Notes: generated by a model from the sequence alone, not told the origin. A stretch of DNA of 64,000 nt from Bacillus pseudomycoides (GCF_022811845.1 NZ_CP064266.1:1-64000), one strand, 5' to 3'. Numbered from the stretch's first letter, positions 44,239-53,545 are shown. A program made the numbers and translations.

Positions 44239-44334
44239 GCTAAAAGCATTTTTTCCAATTCTTTGCAGGATTTTCATTACGCTCCCTCTAAATAAAGCAA
44301 GAAGATAGATTTATATAAAGGGGTGTATTTCAAC

Positions 44335-45111
44335 GTGGTTTCAAATCGTGTCGTCTTTTTAACAGGTGCTGCAAGTGGAATTGGTTATGAAATGGGAAAT
44401 GCGTTTGCAAAAGAAGGAGCGAAAGTGGTGATTAGTGATCGCCTTGAAGATCGTGCGAAGGAAGCTGCTGAACAGTTACGCAGGGAAGGATATGAAGCAA
44501 TAGGTCTAAGATGTGATGTTACATCTGAGCAAGAAATATCAGATGCGATTTCTGAAACTGTTACAAAATTCGGCTCACTTGATATATTAATTAATAACGC
44601 TGGTATGCAACACGTCTCATCAATTGAAGAGTTCCCAACCAATAAGTTCGAACTTCTTATTCAAATTATGCAAATCGCACCGTTCATCGCAATAAAACAC
44701 GCTTTTCTAATTATGAAAAAGCAAAAGTATGGACGCATTATTAATATTGCCTCTATTAATGGGCTTGTCGGATTTGCTGGAAAAGCTGCCTATAATAGTG
44801 CAAAACACGGTGTGATTGGTTTAACAAAAGTTGCTGCTTTAGAAGGAGCTACACATGGAATTACGGTAAACGCCCTCTGTCCCGGCTATGTTGATACACC
44901 ACTTGTTCGAAACCAACTCCAAGATTTAGCAACAACAAGAAATGTTCCACTAGAACGTGTATTAGAAGATGTTATTTATCCACTCGTACCACAAAAACGA
45001 TTGTTAGCTGTGGAGGAAATTGCTGACTATGCTTTATTTTTAGCAAGTGAGAAAACAAAAGGAGTAACTGGTCAGGCTGTTGTCATTGATGGAGGTTATA
45101 CAGCGCAGTAG
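44335..45111 (+). CDS. 3-hydroxybutyrate dehydrogenase (SDR)
   Basis: This 258-aa SDR starts at a GTG behind AAGGGGTG; an earlier GTG at 44323 lies inside that site. It has TGAASGIGYEMG, NNAGMQHV, the catalytic Ser in NIASINGLVG, YNSAKHG (YxxxK) and CPGYVDTPLV. The QHV motif and the C-terminal region match D-3-hydroxybutyrate dehydrogenases, which interconvert 3-hydroxybutyrate and acetoacetate with NAD. It is monocistronic, divergent from padR. Confidence 0.88.
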   Translation: MVSNRVVFLTGAASGIGYEMGNAFAKEGAKVVISDRLEDRAKEAAEQLRREGYEAIGLRCDVTSEQEISDAISETVTKFGSLDILINNAGMQHVSSIEEFPTNKFELLIQIMQIAPFIAIKHAFLIMKKQKYGRIINIASINGLVGFAGKAAYNSAKHGVIGLTKVAALEGATHGITVNALCPGYVDTPLVRNQLQDLATTRNVPLERVLEDVIYPLVPQKRLLAVEEIADYALFLASEKTKGVTGQAVVIDGGYTAQ

Positions 45112-45126
45112 CTCTTCTTAATTGTG

Positions 45127-45163
45127 AAAAAGGCTTATGCCCTAGAGCGATAAGCCTTTTTCT
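45127..45163. terminator. Terminator between bdh gene and YvrJ gene
   Basis: AAAAAGGCTTAT and ATAAGCCTTTTT pair around an 11-nt loop; tails suit both converging genes. Confidence 0.88.
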
Positions 45164-45325
45164 TCACTTCGTTTCATGCGGAGCTTCATATCTTGTCATT
45201 TGTTGTGGTAATTTCTCAATCGCAACAATTACACCATCTAATTTACTTTCAATGCGATGCAGTAAATATACCGTTACAACAATTGGAAACCCAACATTAC
45301 CGATCATAGATATCCATTCCTCCAT
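45164..45325 (-). CDS. YvrJ family small membrane protein
   Basis: This 53-aa protein starts at the ATG (45325) behind AAAGGAGGAG. It has a single membrane helix (MIGNVGFPIVVTVYLLHRI) and then the family's LLHRIESKLDGVIVAIEKLP. The N-terminal EEWISMIGN and this tail match the YvrJ family of small Bacillus proteins. Function unknown; it lies between mtnA and bdhA. Confidence 0.85.
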   Translation of the reverse strand: MEEWISMIGNVGFPIVVTVYLLHRIESKLDGVIVAIEKLPQQMTRYEAPHETK

Positions 45326-45401
45326 CTACTTCTCCTCCTTTCTTTTAAATAAATAAGTAAAAGAAAGGAATTTTGGCAATAAAAAAACAAACTACTACAC
45401 A

Positions 45402-46460
45402 TTAGCTTGTTTTTTCAAGTAATGAAGCAATCTCTACAGCATAATCCCCTTGTAGAATTCCCTTTTCAGTAATAATCCCAGTAATAAGACCATAAGGAGT
45501 TACATCAAATGCAGGATTATAAACACCGACACCCTCTGGAGCAATTTGTTTTCCAAAAACCTTTGTAACTTCAGATTCATCTCGCTCTTCAATCACAATT
45601 TCATCCCCTGTTTCCTTCGTAATATCAAATGTAGAAAGCGGTGCAGCAACATAAAAAGGAATATGAAAATATTTTGCTAGTATAGCTAAATTCAAAGTCC
45701 CTATTTTATTTGCTGTATCACCGTTTGCAACAATTCTGTCTGCTCCCACAATAACGGCAGCGATATTTTTTGTTCGAATCACATGGGCTGCCATATTATC
45801 TGTAATAAGCGTTACATCCACACCAGCTTGTTGTAATTCCCATGCAGTAAGGCGAGACCCTTGCAAAACCGGCCTTGTTTCACACGCATAAGCGCGTAAA
45901 TTCACCCCTTGTTCTTTCCCAATATAAAACGGAGCTAGCGCTGTTCCATAACGTGCGGTGGCAATACTCCCAGCATTACAAATCGTTAAAATAGAATCTC
46001 CATCTTTAAATCTAGTTAAAGCATGCTCTCCGATGCTGCGGCATACACTTTCATCTTCTTGCTGAATTTTAAGTGCTTCTTCTTCTTCTAATATTTTTAT
46101 TGCTTCTTTAATCGTTGTTACCTGCTTGATAGAAGCTGCCATACGATCAATTGCCCAAAATAAATTAACAGCGGTTGGACGTGATGTTGCTAAATAATTA
46201 CAATCTCTTTTGAATTGTTTTTCAAAGTCAGCGATATTCGTAGCACTATGCTTTTTTGCTGCAAGTGCTAACCCGAAAGCTGCGGTAATACCAATTGCAG
46301 GTGCTCCTCGCACTTCTAACATAACAATACTTTTCCACACATCTTCAATACTAGTTAACGTTTTATATTCTACAACATGCGGTAATCTCGTTTGATTTAA
46401 TACTGCAATAGAATCTCCTTTTCAGCTTATAGAACGCGGAACAGCAACTGTTGTACTCAT
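45402..46460 (-). pseudogene. mtnA: Methylthioribose-1-phosphate isomerase with an in-frame TGA
   Basis: The reading frame starts at the ATG at 46460 (overlapping the mtnK TGA by 4 nt) and encodes MSTTVAVPRSIS, then TGA (46422-46424) where relatives have Trp (TGG), then KGDSIAVLNQTRLPHVVEY and the full remainder to 45402. Without the stop it would be a normal 352-aa MtnA, with RGAPAIG, CNAGSIATARYGTAL and VGADRIVANGD. Either the gene is broken, translation restarts downstream (an AAAAGGAGAT site then an in-frame ATT follows; a GTG at 46340 is poorer), or this base is a sequencing error. Confidence 0.85.
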
Positions 46461-47638
46461 GCTTTTACTCCTCCTGAAACGATATATTGAAATAACGTTT
46501 GAAACAATCGAGTATCCGCACCTGTCTTTTCATGTAACAATAGTTCTCTCCCTAAATATAATGCATGCTTTTTAGCTTGAATTCTTCTATTCTCATCCTG
46601 AATTCCATCTAAATCTGCTACATGTGCCAATCCAATTGTTCGGCGAATGATTTCACAACCCGCAAATCCAACTGCATCAGCAAAAATATTTTGCAGTACA
46701 ATTGCAAGCCATTGTTTCTCCTTTGTATATGGTTCGACCCCTTCTAGTACCCACAACTTTGTAAATACTTCTACAAAATCACTCCATGTTTTTTCAATAT
46801 GATAGAATAACACATTTCGTTTCTCGCCTTCTCTTGATAGTGCATTTAACAATAAATTTGCAATAAATTGACCAAGATCAAATCCCAGTGGTCCAAATGT
46901 TGCAAATTCCGGATCAATTACCTTTGTTTCAGAAGGTGATGCAAAAATACTACCTGTATGTAAATCACCATGAATTAATGCTTCTTTTCTCGTTAAAAAT
47001 TTATATTTATACTGTGCTACCTGTAACTTTAATTTTTTATCACACCAAAGCTCATCTAAAACAGGTTGCAAGTCTTTCTCATAATCGTTTGTTTCATAGT
47101 TCCCAAATGGATCTGTAAATACGAGATCTTCTGTAATTTTACAGAGATCAGGATTGACAAACTTTCCATCTAGCACCCTTTTATCTTCTGCTAATAATCC
47201 AAAATCTGAAGTATAAAAAAGAACATATGCTAAAAAGCGTCCAATATGCCCAGATAAAAGTGGATAAGCTTCCCCTTCAATCAACCCTTTACGAGTAATT
47301 GTAAGAGCCGATAAATCTTCCATTACTGTCACAGCTAACTCTTCATCATGACCATATACTTTCGGAACATATTCCGGTACATATTTTGCAAAAACTTGTA
47401 AAGCTTGACTTTCAATTGTGGCTCTTCTTAACGAAAGTGGCCAGCTTTCCCCAACGACTTTTGCATATGGAAGAGCTTGCTTTACAATGATACTACGTTC
47501 TCCATCCTGGAGCCGGAATACATAATTTAAATTCCCATCTCCTATTTCATGGCAAATTACCTTTGCTTTTTCTCCAAAATATCCATTCTCTTTTGCATAC
47601 TGAACTGCTGTTTCTTCTGTTAATGAACGATATCCCAT
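46457..47638 (-). CDS. mtnK: Methylthioribose kinase
   Basis: This 393-aa kinase phosphorylates S-methyl-5-thioribose at carbon 1, the entry to methionine salvage. It has the aminoglycoside-kinase-like fold: IGDGNLNYVFR, SIIVKQALPY (Lys), the catalytic loop ALIHGDLHTGS and VIDPEFATFGPLGFDLG (metal Asp). It starts at the ATG behind AAGGGGG and leads the mtnKA operon below a SAM riboswitch, with a 4-nt overlap into mtnA. Confidence 0.96.
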   Translation of the reverse strand: MGYRSLTEETAVQYAKENGYFGEKAKVICHEIGDGNLNYVFRLQDGERSIIVKQALPYAKVVGESWPLSLRRATIESQALQVFAKYVPEYVPKVYGHDEELAVTVMEDLSALTITRKGLIEGEAYPLLSGHIGRFLAYVLFYTSDFGLLAEDKRVLDGKFVNPDLCKITEDLVFTDPFGNYETNDYEKDLQPVLDELWCDKKLKLQVAQYKYKFLTRKEALIHGDLHTGSIFASPSETKVIDPEFATFGPLGFDLGQFIANLLLNALSREGEKRNVLFYHIEKTWSDFVEVFTKLWVLEGVEPYTKEKQWLAIVLQNIFADAVGFAGCEIIRRTIGLAHVADLDGIQDENRRIQAKKHALYLGRELLLHEKTGADTRLFQTLFQYIVSGGVKA

Positions 47639-47682
47639 TTTCTTATCCCCCTTTTTTTAATCCAGAGGTTTTTCATCATAAG

Positions 47683-47713
47683 AAAAACCTCTTTCCATGA
47701 AGAAAGAGGTTTG
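47683..47713 (-). terminator. Riboswitch terminator of mtnKA
   Basis: AAACCTCTTTC and GAAAGAGGTTT form an 11-bp stem followed by TTTTTCTT on the minus strand. SAM binding should favour it. Confidence 0.92.
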
Positions 47714-47730
47714 AAGTTTATCTTCTCCCC

Positions 47731-47871
47731 TCTTATCTGTCAGAAAGCGATCCTTTCTGCTGGAATTAGCACCGTGCCTTTTTGGCGCATAAGCGCCCCA
47801 TCTCACAATGGTATTACGGTCGGTTGCTGGGCTTCATCGGGCCAAATCCCTCCACCTGCTCTTGATAAGAG
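47731..47871 (-). ncRNA. SAM (S-box) riboswitch of mtnKA
   Basis: On the minus strand it contains CTTATCAAGAGCAGGTGGAG, GGCCCGATGAAGCCCAGCAACC, split here as GATGAAGCCCAGCAACC, GGCACGGTGCTAATTCC and GACAGATAAG, the S-box core in order. A long P3 arm (GGGGCGCTTATGCGCC) is inserted. The terminator lies 20 nt further on. Confidence 0.96.
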
Positions 47872-47944
47872 TTGCATGATTTATTTGAATTTTTCAGTTT
47901 CTGCTACAGACTATAACAAGAATAAAAATCATTTGTCAATATTT

Positions 47945-48724
47945 TTATTTATATAATTCTGGACGTCGATCAACAAAGACAGGAATTCCCTTACGCACTT
48001 CCTTAATTTTTTCTAACTCTAAATTTCCATGCAAAATAGATTCTTCTTCTCCTGCTTCTGCTACAATTTCCCCCCACGGATCAACAATAAGAGAATGGCC
48101 AGCAAACACATTGTTTGGATCCTCACCAACTCTATTGCATGCAATGACATAACATTGATTTTCAACCGCTCTTGCTTGAAGGAGCAAACGCCAATGAGAT
48201 AAGCGAACAAGTGGCCATTCTGCTACAACGAATAACACCTTTGCTCCTCTGACGGTATAAACACGCATCCACTCGGGAAAACGAATATCGTAACAAACGA
48301 CCCCACCGCACTGCACATCATCTAACGTGAACTCACCGGTTCCATCACCAGCTATTAAATACTTATGTTCGTCCATTAACTGGAACAAATGTACTTTACT
48401 ATATTCATTTTGCACTTCACCTTCGCGATTCACAACATACATCGTATTCGTAACACCTTGTTTTGTTTGCTTTGCAACAGAACCCCCAACAATATTCACC
48501 GCAAATTGCTTCGCCCATTCTGATAGAAGTTCTTTCGTTTGTATTCCTCCTTCATCTGCAATTTCAGGAAGTCGTTTTAAATCATAACCAGTCGTCCAAA
48601 GTTCTGGTAATACGATAACGTCTGGTTTTCTTTGCATCGCTTCTCCTATTTTTTTCTTTGCATTTTCAATATTTGTGTTCACATCACCAAAAGCAATATC
48701 CATTTGAATACATGCGACTTTCAT
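47945..48724 (-). CDS. mtnU: Carbon-nitrogen hydrolase MtnU (omega-amidase type)
   Basis: This 259-aa nitrilase-fold enzyme starts at the ATG at 48724 (MKVACIQMDIAFG); the longer frame to 48895 runs into divergent mtnE and is rejected. The catalytic triad is visible: Glu in VLPELWTTGYDL, Lys in YSKVHLF and Cys in GGVVCYDIRFPEW. MtnU is thought to deamidate the ketoglutaramate made when MtnE uses glutamine as amino donor. It is divergent from mtnE, 101 nt apart. Confidence 0.9.
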   Translation of the reverse strand: MKVACIQMDIAFGDVNTNIENAKKKIGEAMQRKPDVIVLPELWTTGYDLKRLPEIADEGGIQTKELLSEWAKQFAVNIVGGSVAKQTKQGVTNTMYVVNREGEVQNEYSKVHLFQLMDEHKYLIAGDGTGEFTLDDVQCGGVVCYDIRFPEWMRVYTVRGAKVLFVVAEWPLVRLSHWRLLLQARAVENQCYVIACNRVGEDPNNVFAGHSLIVDPWGEIVAEAGEEESILHGNLELEKIKEVRKGIPVFVDRRPELYK

Positions 48725-48825
48725 TTTATCCGCCCCATTTTCAATTATTTTTTCTTTACAAAAACTTGGAAAGGTTATATCATTTGTCACTAGAATTGTA
48801 ACAACTTTCAAAAGAGGTGGAAAGT

Positions 48826-50016
48826 ATGAAACATTTTCAAACTTCCAGGGTTGTAACATCCTTACCAACACAGTTTTTCGCTTCACTTGTTGCAAAAGTT
48901 AACAAAGTGGTTGAAGCAGGTCACGATGTTATTAATCTAGGGCAAGGCAATCCAGATCAACCAACACCGCCGCATATCGTAACAACTTTACAACGTGCAG
49001 CAGCAAAAACAATTCATCATAAATATCCGCCATTTCGCGGACATGAAAGCTTAAAAACAGCCGTTGCAACGTTCTATGAACGTGAATATGGGGTCAAAGT
49101 AAACCCTAAAACAGAAGTAGCTATTTTATTTGGCGGTAAAGCGGGTCTTGTAGAATTACCACTTTGTTTTACTAACCATGGTGATACAATTCTTGTACCA
49201 GATCCAGGATATCCCGATTATTTATCAGGCGTCGCTTTAGCAAAAGCCGAGTTTGAAACGATGCCGTTATTAGCAGAAAATGATTTTTTACCAGATTACA
49301 CTAAAATCGATGATTCTATTGCCAAACAAGCGAAATTAATGTTTTTAAATTATCCTAATAATCCAACTGGTGCGATTGCATCAAAAGAGTTCTTTGAGGA
49401 AACAATTACATTTGCAAATGAAAATAATATTTTAGTGGTTCACGACTTTGCTTATGGAGCAATTGGTTTTGATGGTAACAAGCCAACTAGCTTCTTACAA
49501 GCAAATGGCGCGAAAGATGTTGGCATTGAAATTTATACATTATCCAAAACATTTAATATGGCTGGTTGGCGCATCGCCTTTGCTATCGGTAACGAAAGTG
49601 TAATTGAAACAATCAATTTATTGCAAGATCATATGTATGTCAGCATTTTTGGCGCTGTACAAGAGGCTGCTCGTGAGGCGCTATTAAGTTCACAATCTTG
49701 TGTAACTGAACTAGTTGATCGTTATGAATCTAGAAGAAATGCCCTTATTTCAGCTTGTCAATCAATCGGCTGGAATGTAGTCGCACCAAAAGGCTCTTTT
49801 TTCGCTTGGCTTCCCGTTCCCGATGGTTTTTCATCTGAACAGTTTGCCGATATATTACTAGAACAAGCACATGTAGCAGTTGCACCTGGAGTCGGGTTCG
49901 GCGAGCACGGCGAAGGCTACGTTCGTATTGGATTATTACATACAGAAGAGCGACTACAAGAAGCTGTTCAACGAATCCAGAAATTAAAAATTTTCAAAAA
50001 ACCATTGACACCCTAA
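48826..50016 (+). CDS. mtnE: Aminotransferase MtnE (methionine formation)
   Basis: This 396-aa PLP aminotransferase converts 4-methylthio-2-oxobutanoate to methionine, the last salvage step. Motifs: INLGQGNPDQPTPP, NYPNNPTGA, VHDFAYGAIGFD, the Schiff-base Lys in YTLSKTFNMAGWR, and RIGLLHTEERL. It starts at the ATG after AGAGGTGG; a GTG at 48817 lies inside that site. Fused context with mtnU, mtnWXBD and S-boxes supports the role over other transaminases. Confidence 0.92.
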   Translation: MKHFQTSRVVTSLPTQFFASLVAKVNKVVEAGHDVINLGQGNPDQPTPPHIVTTLQRAAAKTIHHKYPPFRGHESLKTAVATFYEREYGVKVNPKTEVAILFGGKAGLVELPLCFTNHGDTILVPDPGYPDYLSGVALAKAEFETMPLLAENDFLPDYTKIDDSIAKQAKLMFLNYPNNPTGAIASKEFFEETITFANENNILVVHDFAYGAIGFDGNKPTSFLQANGAKDVGIEIYTLSKTFNMAGWRIAFAIGNESVIETINLLQDHMYVSIFGAVQEAAREALLSSQSCVTELVDRYESRRNALISACQSIGWNVVAPKGSFFAWLPVPDGFSSEQFADILLEQAHVAVAPGVGFGEHGEGYVRIGLLHTEERLQEAVQRIQKLKIFKKPLTP

Positions 50017-50070
50017 AAAAACTCTGTCAAAATTCAGATATCGTAAAAATTTAAACATTTCTAAATACTT

Positions 50071-50173
50071 CTTATCAAGAGCAGGTGGAGGGACGAGCCC
50101 GACGAAACCCGGCAACCGATCTACAATTGTAGGCACGGTGCTAATTCTCGCAGCATTACGCTGACAGATAAGG
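50071..50173 (+). ncRNA. SAM (S-box) riboswitch of mtnWXBD
   Basis: CTTATCAAGAGCAGGTGGAG, GCCCGACGAAACCCGGCAACC as CGACGAAACCCGGCAACC, GGCACGGTGCTAATTC and GACAGATAAG are the S-box core in order. It begins 54 nt after mtnE and leads to a terminator and mtnW. Confidence 0.96.
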
Positions 50174-50186
50174 AGCTGGTTGTAAA

Positions 50187-50217
50187 AAAACCTCTCCTTA
50201 GCTGAGAGGTTTTTTTA
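50187..50217 (+). terminator. Riboswitch terminator of mtnWXBD
   Basis: AACCTCTC and GAGAGGTT pair around CTTAGCT, followed by TTTTTTA. Confidence 0.92.
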
Positions 50218-50238
50218 TTTAACTAGGAGGTTATAAAA

Positions 50239-51483
50239 ATGAGCGGAATAACAGCAACCTATTTAATCCATGATGATTCTCATAATTTAAACCAAAAAGC
50301 AGAACAAATTGCTCTCGGTTTAACAGTTGGTTCATGGACTCATCTGCCACATTTATTACAAGAACAATTAAAACAACATAAAGGCAACGTCATTCACGTC
50401 GAAGAGTTGGAAGAACAAAATCATATAAATACGTATCTTGGAAAAAAAGTAACACGTGGGCTCATTAAAATTCATTATCCATCAATAAATTTCAGTCCTG
50501 ATCTACCGGCAATTTTAACAACAACTTTCGGAAAATTATCATTAGATGGTGAAGTTAAACTCATTGATTTAACATTTTCAGATGACTTAAAAAAACATTT
50601 CCCTGGTCCTAGGTTTGGCATTGAAGGAATTCGAGACCTCTTACATATTCAAGAACGTCCACTTCTGATGAGCATTTTCAAAGGAATGATTGGACGTAAT
50701 ATAGGATATTTAAAAACCCAATTACGTGATCAAGCAATTGGTGGTGTAGATATTGTAAAAGATGATGAAATTTCATTTGAAAACTCATTAACACCACTTA
50801 CAAAACGAATTCATGCTGGAAAAGAAGTATTGCAATCTGTATATGAAACATATGGTCATAAGACTTTATATGCAGTGAATTTAACGGGACGTACTTATGA
50901 TTTAAAAGAAAATGCAAAACGAGCAATCGAATACGGTGCAGATATCCTACTTTTTAATGTATTCGCGTATGGATTAGATGTACTACAATCACTTGCAGAA
51001 GATAAAGATATTTCTATTCCCATCATGGCTCACCCTGCTGTTAGCGGTGCTTATGCATCATCAAAATTATATGGGTTTTCTTCACCATTATTACTTGGAA
51101 AATTGCTTCGTTATGCTGGTGCGGATTTCTCTTTATTCCCATCACCTTACGGCAGCGTTGCACTTGAAAAAGAAGAAACGCTTCTTATTACAAAAGCACT
51201 CGTTGGTGAAGAAGAAACCTTAAAACGAAGCTTCCCTGTTCCATCAGCTGGCATTCATCCTGGCTTTGTTCCATTTATCCTTCGCGACTTTGGCAAGGAT
51301 GTTGTCATTAATGCAGGTGGTGGTATTCACGGTCATTCAAGCGGAGCAAAAGGCGGGGGAAAAGCATTTCGAGCAGCAATTGATGCCACTCTAGAAAGAA
51401 CACCATTGCATGAAGTAAGTAACACCGATTTACATGCTGCACTGCAATTATGGGGGAATCCATCTCGCGAGGTGAAACTATGA
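50239..51483 (+). CDS. mtnW: 2,3-diketo-5-methylthiopentyl-1-P enolase (RuBisCO-like)
   Basis: This 414-aa protein is a RuBisCO-like protein that enolises DK-MTP-1-P in methionine salvage. The motif GGVDIVKDDE corresponds to the carbamylated-lysine site of RuBisCO (GGxDFxKDDE). VINAGGGIHGHSSGAKGGGK is the phosphate-binding loop. It starts at the ATG after AGGAGG and heads mtnWXBD below an S-box riboswitch. It overlaps mtnX by 4 nt. Confidence 0.96.
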   Translation: MSGITATYLIHDDSHNLNQKAEQIALGLTVGSWTHLPHLLQEQLKQHKGNVIHVEELEEQNHINTYLGKKVTRGLIKIHYPSINFSPDLPAILTTTFGKLSLDGEVKLIDLTFSDDLKKHFPGPRFGIEGIRDLLHIQERPLLMSIFKGMIGRNIGYLKTQLRDQAIGGVDIVKDDEISFENSLTPLTKRIHAGKEVLQSVYETYGHKTLYAVNLTGRTYDLKENAKRAIEYGADILLFNVFAYGLDVLQSLAEDKDISIPIMAHPAVSGAYASSKLYGFSSPLLLGKLLRYAGADFSLFPSPYGSVALEKEETLLITKALVGEEETLKRSFPVPSAGIHPGFVPFILRDFGKDVVINAGGGIHGHSSGAKGGGKAFRAAIDATLERTPLHEVSNTDLHAALQLWGNPSREVKL

Positions 51484-52139
51484 GTATTCAAATCTTTTGT
51501 GACTTCGATGGAACCATTACAAATAACGATAATATCGTTTCCATTATGGAAAATTTTGCACCACCAAAAGCAGAGGAAATAAAACGAAGGATATTATCAC
51601 AAGATCTTTCTATTCAAGACGGTGTCTCACAACTTTTCAAATTATTGCCAACGACTTTGCATGATAATATCATCAAGTTCCTAAAAGAAACAGCTAATAT
51701 ACGCACTGGTTTTGAAGAATTTTTACAGTTTATAAATGAAAATAACATTTCTTTTTATGTTATTTCTGGAGGAATGGATTTTTTCGTTCATCCTCTCTTA
51801 GCAGGACTCGTTCCAGAAAACCGAATTTATTGTAACTTGACTGATTTTTCCGAAGAATACATCGAAGTGAAATGGCCACACCCTTGCGATGAACATTGTA
51901 ATTATCATTGCGGTCTTTGTAAATCAACATTAATTCGACAGCTTAGTTGTAACGATGATTTTCATATTGTAATAGGCGACTCCATCACAGATTTACAAGC
52001 AGCCAAACAAGCGGATAAAGTGTTCGCCCGGGATTTTCTTATTACAAAATGTGAAGAACACCATATCCCTTATACACCTTTTGAAACATTTTATAATATT
52101 CAAACTGAATTACGGCACTTGTTGGAGGTAAGGCTATGA
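51480..52139 (+). CDS. mtnX: HK-MTPenyl-1-P phosphatase
   Basis: This 219-aa HAD-family phosphatase acts on the enol product of MtnW. It starts at the ATG overlapping the mtnW stop (ATGA) behind GAGGTG, giving MSIQIFCDFDGTITNNDN with the nucleophile Asp in DFDGT. Motif III/IV is VIGDSITDLQAAKQAD. A CDEHCNYHCGLCKS cysteine/histidine cluster (about residues 138-152) is characteristic of the Bacillus enzyme. It overlaps mtnB by 4 nt. Confidence 0.95.
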   Translation: MSIQIFCDFDGTITNNDNIVSIMENFAPPKAEEIKRRILSQDLSIQDGVSQLFKLLPTTLHDNIIKFLKETANIRTGFEEFLQFINENNISFYVISGGMDFFVHPLLAGLVPENRIYCNLTDFSEEYIEVKWPHPCDEHCNYHCGLCKSTLIRQLSCNDDFHIVIGDSITDLQAAKQADKVFARDFLITKCEEHHIPYTPFETFYNIQTELRHLLEVRL

Positions 52140-52774
52140 AACAACTTTTTCGGCAATGGCATAACCTAAGTGAACTAAAAAAAGAATTAACAGGTCGTAA
52201 CTGGTTTCCAGCAACAAGCGGAAATATTTCTATAAAAGTAAATCACGAACCACTTACTTTTCTTATTTCAGCAAGCGGTAAGGATAAAACAAAAATAACA
52301 CCTGATGATTTTTTATTGGTAGACTATCAAGGAAAACCAGTCTTAGAGACCGATTTACGTCCTTCTGCTGAAACAATATTGCATACGAATATTTATAACC
52401 TTACAAATGCTGGTTGTGTCCTGCATGTCCATACAACTGATAATAACGTTATCACAAATTTATATAATGAAGAAGTTATTCTTCGTAACCAAGAAATTAT
52501 TAAAGCTCTTGATATTTGGGAAGAAGGTGCAACGATTCGCATTCCAATTATTGAAAATGATGTCCATATTCCTTCACTTGGAGAAAAGTTTAAGAAACAC
52601 ATCCACGAAGATTCAGGGGCTGTATTAATCCGTAACCACGGTATTACCGTTTGGGGAAAAGATAGCTTTGATGCAAAAAAAAGATTAGAAGCATATGAGT
52701 TTTTATTCCAATTTCATATAAAACTATTATCGATTCAAGGAGGCGTTTCACATGGCGCAAATTCTTATTCATGA
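52136..52774 (+). CDS. mtnB: Methylthioribulose-1-phosphate dehydratase
   Basis: This 212-aa class II aldolase-fold enzyme dehydrates 5-methylthioribulose-1-P. Metal ligands are in VLHVHTTDNN (two His) and LIRNHGITVWGK, with ATSGNISIKV near the start. It starts in the mtnX stop (ATGA). Its end overlaps mtnD by 23 nt, so the whole operon is translationally tight. Confidence 0.95.
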   Translation: MKQLFRQWHNLSELKKELTGRNWFPATSGNISIKVNHEPLTFLISASGKDKTKITPDDFLLVDYQGKPVLETDLRPSAETILHTNIYNLTNAGCVLHVHTTDNNVITNLYNEEVILRNQEIIKALDIWEEGATIRIPIIENDVHIPSLGEKFKKHIHEDSGAVLIRNHGITVWGKDSFDAKKRLEAYEFLFQFHIKLLSIQGGVSHGANSYS

Positions 52775-53264
52775 AATAAATACCCGTATTGAAAATGAAG
52801 TAGAAGTAGAGCAATTTTTACAAAGAGAAGGCGTTTTATATGAGAAATGGGATATTTCAAAACTTCCTGCTCATTTAAAAGAAAACTACGCCTTAACTGA
52901 TGAAGACAAAAAAGAAATTTTAACAGTATTCTCTACAGAAATTGCTGCTGTTTCAGAACGTCGAGGTTATAAAGCACACGATGTTATTTCCCTTTCAAAT
53001 GCAACACCTAACCTCGATGAATTATTAATTAACTTTAAACAAGAGCATCATCATACTGACGATGAAGTTCGTTTTATCGTCAGCGGACATGGTATTTTTG
53101 CCATTGAAGGTAAAGATGGGCACTTCTTTGATGTTGAACTTAAACCTGGTGATCTTATCTCTGTACCTGAAAATGCAAGACATTATTTCACATTACAAGA
53201 TGATTGCCAAGTTGTAGCCATTCGTATTTTTGTTACAACGGAAGGCTGGGTTCCTATTTATTAG
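52752..53264 (+). CDS. mtnD: Acireductone dioxygenase
   Basis: This 170-aa cupin oxidises acireductone to the keto precursor of methionine. The metal ligands are in EHHHTDDEVRFIVSGHG (His, His, Glu) and ARHYFTL (His). It starts at the ATG after GGAGGCG, inside the end of mtnB. It closes the mtnWXBD operon. Confidence 0.95.
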   Translation: MAQILIHEINTRIENEVEVEQFLQREGVLYEKWDISKLPAHLKENYALTDEDKKEILTVFSTEIAAVSERRGYKAHDVISLSNATPNLDELLINFKQEHHHTDDEVRFIVSGHGIFAIEGKDGHFFDVELKPGDLISVPENARHYFTLQDDCQVVAIRIFVTTEGWVPIY

Positions 53265-53346
53265 GGTAGTTAGTTGAATAAAAGGAATTGGACCCCCTTT
53301 TCCTTCCTTTTATTCACTCTACATATATATACATCCTCCTATGGAA

Positions 53347-53386
53347 CAGGCTTATTTCACTGTTGTGAAATAAGCCTGATTTTTTG
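53347..53386 (+). terminator. Terminator of mtnWXBD
   Basis: CAGGCTTATTTCA and TGAAATAAGCCTG form a 13-bp stem followed by ATTTTTTGT. A weaker AATAAAAGG/CCTTTTATT hairpin precedes it (about 53276-53316). Confidence 0.92.
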
Positions 53387-53545
53387 TCTTTTTCTACAAC
53401 ATACAATTCCTTCTCATTTCAAAATTTATCAAGTGTATTTTTGGATAATTTTTGAACATTTTTTGAACTTTTTCTGAAAATTCTGTTTAAATTGTGCTAT
53501 AATACAAATAATATAAAAGGAAACTGCAAAAAGAGGAGGAAGAAC

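Noticed and set aside
45402..46340. Shorter mtnA starting at GTG 46340
   Set aside because: It would remove about 40 conserved N-terminal residues; clear MtnA sequence continues upstream to the ATG at 46460, interrupted only by TGA.
48725..48895. N-terminal extension of mtnU
   Set aside because: It overlaps divergent mtnE, lacks a ribosome site and has no nitrilase similarity; MKVACIQMD is the normal start.
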